This document shows, in pieces, positions 53,358 to 62,300 of a stretch of DNA of 64,000 nt; the stretch's first letter is position 1, and each line of letters starts with the position of its first letter. Origin of the DNA: Glycomyces sambucus (GTDB lineage Bacteria; Actinomycetota; Actinomycetes; Mycobacteriales; Micromonosporaceae); contig NZ_FNGF01000006.1 of assembly GCF_900102815.1 (NCBI RefSeq), positions 310,001 through 374,000 of the forward strand, written 5' to 3'. The translations under genes and the position numbers were made by a program. The notes beneath the pieces were generated by a model. That model saw nothing but the letters and a program-made list of their open reading frames with translations, was not told the DNA's origin and did no database searches.

Positions 53358-54806
53358 ATGGAGTCCGTCGCCGATCTCGTCGCCGCCGAGGACGTGCTGC
53401 TGTTCGTCAACGCCGCCGTCGCCGCCACCGGGCAGGACGAGTTCCACACCGGGAGGGCGCGGCAGGAGTGGTCGGTGGACTTCCTCCACGAGTACATGCT
53501 GGTGAACTACCGCGACCTGTACGCGGCGGCGCTCGCGCTCGGGATCAACGACCGCAACAAGGCGCGGATCGTGCTGCGGCTGCTCCAGTCCGGGGCCGAC
53601 GCGACCCCTGAGCAGCGACGGACCGAGGGGCGGCTGATCCGCCGCGTCCTGCGGGAGCTGCCGGTGAACCGCGTGTACCGGCTGTTCACGGCCCTGGCGA
53701 AGGCGAAGGTCAACAACCGGCGCACCCGCGCGGTCATGCGCGAATGGCTCACGGCCCGGCCCGATCTCGGCTTCGAGGCGGTGAAGTACCGCGGCGCGTT
53801 CAAGCGGGCGGCCCTCCACGCGCACCTCGACCTCGACGGGCTCCCCGGCGACGCGGGCGCCGAGCTCGCCTCGTTCCTGTTCGCGCCCATGGCGACCGGG
53901 CGGTACCGGGTGCCGCTGTTCGAGACCTGGCGGCGGGCCCACTTCGACCGGTCCGCGGTGTTCGAGCTGCCGTACACCGTGGCCGAGGGATTCTCCGCGG
54001 AGCGCGGCATCCCGCGGCAGGTGTTCCTGGAGCAGATCGCGCCGAACCTGACCCGGAACGAACGCCTGCGGCTCCAGCGCAGCGGCGGCACCGCGGTCGC
54101 ACTGGACGCGGCCGCGCTCGGGCGGATGCCGCTGACCCGCCTCGCCGCGTACGTCCTCGCGATCCCCACTGAGGAACGCGAGGAGCGCCGCGAGGAGCTG
54201 ACCGGCGCTTTGCGCGCCGCGGCGCTGCGTGCCGCCGGGGACCGGGCCCGGACCTGGGGGAAGGTCGCGGCGGTCCTCGACGACTCGTACTCCTCAAGCG
54301 GCTCGAACGAGAAGCGCCGCCGCCCGCTCGTCGTCGCCCTCGGAGCGCATTTCCTGCTCGACGCGCTCGCGGGCGAGTACCGGCCGCTGTGGCTGTCCGG
54401 TAACGAGGACGCGCTGCTCGCAGAGCCGCGCGGCGTCACGGCGCTCGGCGACCGGATCCTGGACGCCCTGGAGACCCGGCCCGACACGCTCGTGGTCGTC
54501 TCCGACGGCTGGGACAACGCGCCCACCGGCCTCGCCGCCGAGGTACTGCGCGTGTGGGCGACGCGGCTCGACCCCGAGCGGCGCACCGCGATCGTGCACC
54601 TGAACCCCGTGTTCGACGCCGACGGCATCGGCGTGCGCCGCCTCGCCCCGAGCGTCCCGACCGCTGGCGTCCGCGACGCCGAGGACCTGCCCGAACTCAT
54701 GGCCTTCGCACGCTTCGACGACGGCCGCGCCGGCATCGAGGAACTGCGGGCGGCCGTCGACGCCCGCGTTGAGCGCTGGCTGGAGGAGGAACCATGGGCC
54801 GCTTGA
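53358..54806 (+). CDS. TROVE-like (Ro60/Rsr-related) protein with VWA domain
   Basis: 482 residues from the ATG at 53358 (GAAGG upstream). The N-terminal ~270 residues are helical repeats resembling the TROVE module: RDLYAAALALGINDRNKARIVLRLL, then VMREWLTARPDLGFEAVKYRGAFKRAALHAHL, where a WLT..PD...EAVKYR motif lines up with the typical TROVE VKYR segment. A VWA-like domain follows: VAAVLDDSYSSSG near residue 306 fits the MIDAS DxSxS pattern, and VVVSDGWDNAP near 378. Ro/Rsr proteins bind small structured RNAs (Y RNAs) and misfolded RNA as a ring. I see no obvious Y-RNA gene next to it. The following gene overlaps by 13 nt, so the two products probably act together. Family assignment by eye only. 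Confidence 0.68.
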   Translation: MESVADLVAAEDVLLFVNAAVAATGQDEFHTGRARQEWSVDFLHEYMLVNYRDLYAAALALGINDRNKARIVLRLLQSGADATPEQRRTEGRLIRRVLRELPVNRVYRLFTALAKAKVNNRRTRAVMREWLTARPDLGFEAVKYRGAFKRAALHAHLDLDGLPGDAGAELASFLFAPMATGRYRVPLFETWRRAHFDRSAVFELPYTVAEGFSAERGIPRQVFLEQIAPNLTRNERLRLQRSGGTAVALDAAALGRMPLTRLAAYVLAIPTEEREERREELTGALRAAALRAAGDRARTWGKVAAVLDDSYSSSGSNEKRRRPLVVALGAHFLLDALAGEYRPLWLSGNEDALLAEPRGVTALGDRILDALETRPDTLVVVSDGWDNAPTGLAAEVLRVWATRLDPERRTAIVHLNPVFDADGIGVRRLAPSVPTAGVRDAEDLPELMAFARFDDGRAGIEELRAAVDARVERWLEEEPWAA

Positions 54807-55891
54807 CGTTCGCGGGCCTGGAGACCCGCCCCGGACAGGTCTGGGGCGCGATCCGCCTCGTCCCGCTCGTGCGCGACGAGCCCATCGAAGGACTCCGCAT
54901 GCACCCCGGCGCGCTCGACGAGCCGCGATACCCCGCCGACGACTGCTGGTACGTCCCGCACGGCCTCACCGCCGAGTGGACCGGTGACGGCGCGGGCGTG
55001 CCCGAGCTCGGGACCGCCCTGCGCATGCCCGCGTCCACAGTGCGCGGTTCCCGCCGCCCGAAGTCCAAGACCGGCCACCGCACCCGCGTGCGCTTCCTCC
55101 CCCGCCGCGGGGCACTGGAGACCTACCTCCCGCTCGCCTTCAAGGCCCCCGTCATCGCCTGGCCCGACTGGTCCCGCCGCGCGTTCACCCGCGGCCTGCT
55201 CCCCCAGCCCGACCGCACCTACTACGGGACCCTCCTCGACGGCCTCGCCGACGCGCTGCGCGTCTTCGAGATCCACCCCCGCCAGTGCGGCGTCCTCATC
55301 TACGTCGCCGACGCCCTCTCGGGCGCCCTGATCACCCCGCACCCCGACGACTACCGGGCGCTCCACCCGACCCTCATCGAGGACTCCTACAGCGAACTCA
55401 TCTGGCGCTATGCGGTCCTCTACGACACGGCACCCGACTACGCGGTGAAGCTCGACACCAGCACCATCAGTTCCCTGTCGGACCTCCGCATCGAAGCCGC
55501 AGCCGCCCAGCGCACCTGGTCGACGTTCCACGACGACACCCTCGCGGGCGGCCTCCTCGATCCCGACTACGACTTCACCGACGTCTACAAGATGGCCGAC
55601 TTCCGCCTCGTCCGATACCGCCCCGCCTTCAAGACCGGCACCGAGACCCACGTGGGCGAGGCGATCCTCGACCCGCAGGGCCGCCCGGCGTTCCTCCAGT
55701 CCTTCCGCCTCTCCGAGACCCAGGTCCGAAGAGGCCGCCTCCTCGAAGCCCTCGGCACCCACGACTGGCACCTCGCCGACACCGCCGAAGCCCTCCACCT
55801 CACCAAGCCGTCCCTGGTCGCCCTCCTCCACAACTCCGACCTCGACTGGATGCTCCGCCAAGACGTGGCCGACCACAATTTTCCACGATGA
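54794..55891 (+). CDS. partner of the TROVE-like protein, C-terminal Fis-like HTH, unknown function
   Basis: 365 residues; the ATG has GGAGGAGG upstream inside the preceding gene. The N-terminal region (LTFAGLETRPGQVWGAIRLVPLVRDEPIEGLRM) resembles proteins of the ARPP-1/DUF6569 type, weakly. The middle has RFLPRRGALETYLPLAFKAPVIAWPDWSRRA and CGVLIYVADALSGALITPHPDDYRALHPTLIEDSY. The last ~50 residues (RLLEALGTHDWHLADTAEALHLTKPSLVALLHNSDLDWML) fit a Fis-type helix-turn-helix. It could be a nucleic-acid-binding effector or regulator paired with the TROVE/VWA protein. The 3' end overlaps the antisense immunity gene by 92 nt. Confidence 0.6.
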   Translation: MGRLTFAGLETRPGQVWGAIRLVPLVRDEPIEGLRMHPGALDEPRYPADDCWYVPHGLTAEWTGDGAGVPELGTALRMPASTVRGSRRPKSKTGHRTRVRFLPRRGALETYLPLAFKAPVIAWPDWSRRAFTRGLLPQPDRTYYGTLLDGLADALRVFEIHPRQCGVLIYVADALSGALITPHPDDYRALHPTLIEDSYSELIWRYAVLYDTAPDYAVKLDTSTISSLSDLRIEAAAAQRTWSTFHDDTLAGGLLDPDYDFTDVYKMADFRLVRYRPAFKTGTETHVGEAILDPQGRPAFLQSFRLSETQVRRGRLLEALGTHDWHLADTAEALHLTKPSLVALLHNSDLDWMLRQDVADHNFPR

Positions 55892-56369
55892 CTAGAATTG
55901 CGCTCACAGCCGATAACTGAGCGGGATACTGATCGTAAAGCACTTCGAAAGCGCCTCCTCCGAGGAGATTGTCCAGACCCTCTTTTCCCGCACCGAATCG
56001 CGCTAGCCAATCCACCACCAAATAGAACGAGAAATCTTCATCAAGGCCCAAAAAATAGCGACCTTGGTCGAGTTCCCCGATCGGGATAATCTGCTTGTGG
56101 ACTTGCATGCTCCACTCAAGAAAGCGCTCTTCTTCTCCGCGCGCCAAGCTCGGATCGAATTCGACTGTCGAGCGCCTGAACGCAATCCCCGGACCGCTCT
56201 GTTCAATCTCGATTTCCCCGAACTCGGCAATAAAACTTCGGAATGGATCATGAATCACAAACCCCGAATCTTCAAGCCAGTCAGTCCAGCATGTTATATC
56301 GATACTTCTTCCAGGAAACCATCCTCCCAAGCTGAGAATTTCTGAAGACTCATCACTCCATTTCGTCAT
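55800..56369 (-). CDS. SUKH-3-like immunity protein
   Basis: 189 residues from the ATG at 56369, which overlaps the toxin stop as ATGA. Residues 1-~145 follow the SUKH-3 pattern: SDESSEILSLGGWFPGRSIDITCWTDWLEDSGFVIHDPFRSFIAEFGEIEIEQ, then a central region, then IIPIGELDQGRYFLGLDEDFSFYLVVDWLARFGAGKEGLDNLLGG. SUKH proteins neutralise polymorphic toxins, often nucleases and deaminases, encoded just upstream. The final ~25 residues (RPRLGGASSRGRSCGGGRPGTAW) are antisense to the GC-rich neighbour gene and look non-native; the original 3' end may have been lost at a recombination junction near 55,885. The gene is much more AT-rich than its flank. Confidence 0.82.
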   Translation of the reverse strand: MTKWSDESSEILSLGGWFPGRSIDITCWTDWLEDSGFVIHDPFRSFIAEFGEIEIEQSGPGIAFRRSTVEFDPSLARGEEERFLEWSMQVHKQIIPIGELDQGRYFLGLDEDFSFYLVVDWLARFGAGKEGLDNLLGGGAFEVLYDQYPAQLSAVSAILVIVENCGRPRLGGASSRGRSCGGGRPGTAW

Positions 56370-59300
56370 TTTTTCCCCGTCAAGAAGCTTAGATCGAAGT
56401 GCTCTACCAACGCTTCGCAACTACCACAAGGCCCGATTCCGTGCCCATGTTTCGGATTGTCCGTGCTGCTACGAATCAGCACTGCTGCGGCACTGCCACC
56501 CACTGGACTTTCTCCATTGAACAATGCCTGCGAAAGACAGACTACAAGACCGCACTGGCCATGCCCGGCTCCGCGAGAACCAGGCGGGACCGTGTTAAGG
56601 ACCGCCTGTACTGCGGGGTGCACTCGGACGAGCGATCCGCGGATGCTGGTGCTTGAATACACAGAGCCCCCCGGGACTTGAAGCCCTTCTGCAACTGCCG
56701 GTCGAGCACCCGAGGGCCTGATCGACGACGCCTCATTTGCTGCCTGCTGGGCTGCATCGAGTGCATCATCCCCGCAGTTGTGGGTGAGAAAGTCCGTGTC
56801 GGCGGCGGTGACCGAGAAGGTGTGGAGGTCGGCGACCGTGAGGTTGTAGACCGTGGTGAATTCGGTGCGGGTCTCAAGCGCCGTGACCTGGATCCAGGTT
56901 CCGGTGCTGGTTCGGAGGAGCTGGCCGATCTTGAGGTCGATGGCGTCGACCCATTGACCCGGAAGGGTGTCGGTGATGGCCGGCGGGCCTCCAGCTCCGG
57001 CGCCGGTCAGGCCGTCGGACTCGCTGGGATCGGTCGGCGTCGAGGCAGTGTCGTCGCCGTTGGAGTGCGCGAGGATCGCCTGCGTCGTCGTGGCCGGGTC
57101 TGCGACCCAGATCGGGTGGCCGTCGGTGGCCGTGATCGTGTCGTCGGTGACGGTGTCGCCATCGGTGTCGACGCTGATCGCGACCAGGTCGCGCTCGCCA
57201 GTGCCTTCGATGGTGGCGGCGACCTCGCGAGCCGAGGTCTCGCCGGTGATCTCATCGGTCGCGAGGACCTCGTCGCCGGCTTCGACGTCCGCGATGGCCT
57301 TGGCGGAGCCGTCCGCCATCACGACTTCTGTGTCGTCAGTGAAGGAGTTGCCGATCGGGCAGCTCGGTGCGTCGCTGCTGGTGAAGCCGAACTTCTTCTT
57401 GGCTCTGTCGATCGCCGCCTGCATCGCGTCGTCGTATCGCCGCAGCGTCGACATCGCGGCGTCCAGCTTTTCTTGGAAACTCGTCACCGCGTTGTAGATC
57501 TTCTTCGCGGCCTTGAAGAGCTTCCCGGCCATCTTGGCGGCCTTCGCCCACGGGATGAGGTCCATGAGCAGCGAAGCGCAGGCCCACATGTCCCCCGCTC
57601 CAACGCAGGACATGATGTCGTTGACGCCGATCAGATCGAGGAGGATCTCCGCGCCGACGTCGATGACGACGTCGACGATGGACGTGTTCATCACGTCTTG
57701 GGCGTCGTTGACCTCGTCCTCACTCGGGGCGTCGTCGCCGACCTCCGCGTCGCACTGACCGGCATAGCAGCCGCCGGTCGCCTGCCCGGGAGTCCCACCG
57801 TAGCCCTTGCCGTAACCGGGCGAACCGTAATGCTCGCCGGCGCACGGGTCGTAGTTGTAGTTCCAGCCCTCGTAGCAGGCGCCCGTCGGATCGGAGAACG
57901 TGACCGGCGAATGGTTCGCGTACGCGTAGCCCCCCATCTGCTGGGAATCGCTGGCCACCAGTACGGGGTCCGCGGATATGAACCGCCCCAGATGCGAGTC
58001 GTACGATCTGGCTCCCAGCTGCACCAGGCCGGACGGGTCCTCTGTGGCCCCGAGGAATGTGTGCTCGTCGACCCAGGTCGCCACCGGGCTGCCGCGCTCG
58101 TTGCCGTACGGGTCGAAGTACCGGACCTGTACCGCGTGAGTGTCGGCGTCGACCATGGCGGTCGAGGTCCCCTGGTGGTCCGCGCCCACCCAGGTGAGGT
58201 TGTCGTCGTTGGTGCGGACGGCCACCTGCTGGGCGCCGTGCGCGTAGTAGCGCGAGGCGCTGAGCGAGCCGTCCGGGGCCTTGACCACTTCCATGCCCGG
58301 CAGGAAGACAGTCATGGTCCCGTCCGGATCGGTCCGGGAAATGCGTGAGCCATCCGCGGTGTAGTCGTAGTCAGTGACGTCACCGGTGGTCTCAGTGGAC
58401 TCCAGTTTCCCGTCGACCGACCAGGTCAGCGACTGGAGGGTGCCGTTCGCATCGGGGCGCGAAACGGTGTTCCCGGTCCCGTCGTAGGCGTACGACAGGG
58501 TTTTGACCCCGGTGTCGTCGGTGATGGTCGACGAGGTGAGCGTGTGCGGCTGCGCAAGATCGTAGGTGTAGTCGATCGTCTCACCGGCGAGGTGGTCGAC
58601 CTGGGTGTCGCGGTTGCCGTCCTCGTCGAACGTCCACGACTGCCAGTACGGGGCGGCGCCGCCCACGGCGTCGGTGTCGGTCGGTTCGGATTCGCATGCT
58701 GCGGGCGCCGACCCGGTCCAAGCGTCGGTGATCCGCTTCAGGTAGTCGTAGGCGAAGCACTGGGTGTCGGCACCGAGATCGGACTGGTTGTCGACCGAGG
58801 TGACCATGCCGCCGTCGGTGTAGCCGTACGACAGGTCGCTGATCAGGTGGTCAGGTCCGGTCGAGATCTCGAAGGACGAGCCGGAGACCCGGCGGGTGCC
58901 GTCCTCATACGTGTAAGCCTGCCAGGCGACCGGAGCGTCGGCCACGTTCGGGCCGTCGGGGTCCATGGTCAGCTGGGCGATCTCGGCGAACTTGGTGTAC
59001 GTCGAGTCGGAGACGTACCACTGCCGCGGCGAGTAGGTCGTCTGAGGCAGGCCGAGGTCGGAGTAGGTGGTGACGACCTCTTCGGCGGCGAGCCCGCCGG
59101 CCGACGGGTAGGTCACCTGGGCTACAGAGCCGTCCCGGTTGTAGGTGTACCGGAAGTCGAAGGAGCGGTCGAGGCCGCCGAAGTCGCCGTCGAGCGTGTA
59201 GCGGATGCCGACCGGCCGGCTCGCGTCGTCGTAACCGAGCACGCGGGTCTTGTAGAGATTGCCGTCCTCGTCCCAGGACGAGGTCGTGGCGGGGAGCCCG

Positions 59301-62300
59301 TCTCCGAAGAGGTCGTATTCGTACGCCTCGAGGAGATCGCCGTAGAAGTCGTCCCGCATGACGTATATGACACGGCCGAGTTCGTCGTACTCGTACCAGA
59401 TGCTCTCGTCGCGCTCGTCGGTCGTGGACTCGACCAGGCCGTTGTCGAAGTACGTGGTCTCGGTACGGCCGGTGTCGGGGTCGTTCATCGCGGTCTGGCG
59501 GCCGAGGAGGTCGTACTCGTACGTCCACTCGCTGCCGCCGGGGTCGGTCATCGACACAAGGCGGTCGGCGTGGTCGTACTCGTAGAAGATCGAGTCGTGA
59601 GCGCCCGCAGGGTCCGTGGTATCGAGGTTGCGGACTTCGACGATGTTGCCCGCAGCGTCGGTGATCGAAGTCGCCGCTCGACCGTCGGCGTCGATCGCAG
59701 TGACCGCTTCGCCGTCGTAGACCTTGGTCGTGCGGTACTGCTCGATGCCGTGCGAGGAGAAGACCTCCGCAGTCACGCGTCCGGCCGAGTCGTACTCGTA
59801 GACGGTCATTCCGGGAATGTCGTTGTCCGACGCCTCGAACTGGTCGGTCGAGGGCGGGTCCTCGTTGTAGTAGGCGCTGTACTGCTTGTGGACGAGACCG
59901 CGCGTGTCGTAGACGGTGTCGGACAGGATGCGCCCGCCGTCAGGGGCCGGGATCTGTGTCTGCCGCGAGCGCATCAGCCCGTCGAACAGCTCGATCGTGG
60001 TGGTGTAGGTGTTGTTGGCGTTGATACCGCGCGTGATCGTGGCACTGGCCTCGTCATCGGAGATGAGGTACTCGAACTCCGCGGCCGGATCGTAGTCGTC
60101 GGCCCGGGTTCGATCGGGAGTCCAGCCGGCGACGATGCGACCGAGGGCGTCGTACTCCATCTCGGTCATGTTGTCGTTCGCGTCGAACGACTGGAGGACG
60201 TCGCCGCGCAGCGGGTCGAGGATCTGCCTGCTGGTGTGGTCCAGCGCGTTGGTGGTCAGGATCTCGGTGACCGGCCCGCCGGTGGCCGGGGTGTAGGCGG
60301 TGGTGGTGACGTTGCCGTCGACGTCGGTCGAGGTCACGCCCCGGCCGTAGCCGTCGACGGTGATCGATCCGGTGGTCAGGTACTGCGGCGCGCCGCCGAC
60401 GTACGAATCGGCGGTCTCGGTCTTCGTGATGTCGCCCTTGGTGGGGGCGGTCGTGTGAGCCGTGGCGTAGTCGTAGTAGACACGCTCGTCAGAGATGAGG
60501 TCATCGGGGTACGACGGGTCGGTGTCGCAGTCGACCGACACCGTCTCGGTGCGCACCGGGAACCTGACGAGCCAGGCTGTCTGGTTGCGCGCGTACGTCA
60601 CCGTGGTGCACTTCTCGTCCCCTTCGACCGCCACATCGCCGAGTGAGTCAGTGGACTTCACCATGCCCCAGGCGTCGTAGTGGGTCTCCGTGGCCACAGT
60701 TCGCGACGAGCCGTCGGAGAGCAGTGCCGTCTCCTCCACGCGGCTGGTGCCGGTGTGCCGCGCGTACACGGTCCCCCAGTCCCGGACTCGTGTCGCGGTC
60801 GGCGAGGACCGCCAAGGCGTATGGGTCCGCTCCGACAGGACTTCGCCGTCGAGCAGCGTGGTCTCGGTACGAGGACGCCCTGCGAACTCGTCGTGGTCGG
60901 TAACGCCGTCGACCGTCACAGAGGTCGTGGTGCCGTCGGGGAGTTTCTGCCCGTCCAGGCCGCGGAAGTAGCTGGTCTCGGTGACGAGCTTCTCGTCCGA
61001 GCCGTCGCCGGTGATCGTCCGGACCTTCGAATAACCCCGGTACATCGACCAGGTCTTGTAATCGGGGTCGGTCAAGCCGTCGTCGTCGGTGAAGCGCCAA
61101 GCGGGTGTGCCCACGTACTCGTAGGCGGTAGTGACCGGCGGGGATCCGCCGGTGGTGTCGATCTCGGCCACTTCAGTGACCAGGTACTTGTGGTACCAGT
61201 CGTACTCGGTGACACCGTCGTTGTCCTCGGCGAGGGTGGTGACGACCGGCATGCACAGCCGGTCGTTGTCCTCCGGGCTGGAGGGCATGTCGCCGGTCTT
61301 GGCGTCGCAGTCGGTGTCGGTGTAGTTGACCGTGGTGACGCCGCCGGTGCCGTTGCGGATCGCGGAGATCCGGAACCAGTTCATGGGCGCCTTGGTGTCC
61401 AGAGTCTTCTGGACGCGGTTGTAGAGCTGGACGCCGTCGAACGTGATCTCCGGCAGCGCGATCGGCTCGGCGCCGGCGAGGCCGGTGCGGGTGATGCCGT
61501 CGAGCCACAGGCCGGCGCGGGTCGAGTCGCCCGGGTCGGGCCAGGACTGGGCCAGCGACCACTGGTCGACGCCCTTCCAGGTCCCTCCGGTGTAGACCTG
61601 CGTGGTCACCGAGGACAGGCGCTGGTCGGTGAAGAACGTCGGCGAGTAGATGCCCTCGCAGTCGCCGGCGGTGCCGTCGCAGTACTGGTCGAGGGGGACG
61701 TCGGGCCAGTTCTCGGGGTGGTCGTAGTCGCAGGCCGCATCCGCGAGGCAGCGGTCGGCGAAGTCGAAGACGACGCGGTTGGTCGCCTGGGCGTAGGCGT
61801 CGGCGCTGCGCAGGCCGTAGTGGACGCGGCTCAGGTTGGCGCCGCGGTCGTACTCGACCGGGTCGTCCTCGTCGAGGTTGCGCAGGTAGTGGTTGGTCTC
61901 GCCGTCGTAGAAGTACGCCATGGCGTTGCCGTGGGTGTCCACGACCCAGTCGAGGCGCCAGCGCCACGCCTGCTGGCACGAGGAGTCCTCGAAGGCGGTG
62001 GCGTTGCAGGGCTCGTCGTCGTGGTTGCCGAAGACGGGGACGGTGGAGGTCGACTCGGTCTCGGCGTCGCCGGTCCCGAAGCCGGGCAGGCGGTTGAGGC
62101 CGAAGAAGTACTGGATGCCCGCGCCGGTGGTGACCTTCCAGTACTCACCGTTGTCGTCGCCGTTGTTCGCGCCGGAGAGCTTCTCGACCTTCGAGGCGTC
62201 GTCGTTCTTGATCTTCCAGGTGCCGGTGTCGTCGTCGCGGACGAGTTCGCCGCCGGAGCCGTTGAGGGAGAGCACGGCGTTGTCGGTGCGCCAGCACTGG

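Noticed and set aside
50997-53942. Very long upstream extension of the fahA frame
   Set aside because: It runs through the unknown gene in another frame and antisense to hmgA and the TROVE gene; no homology.
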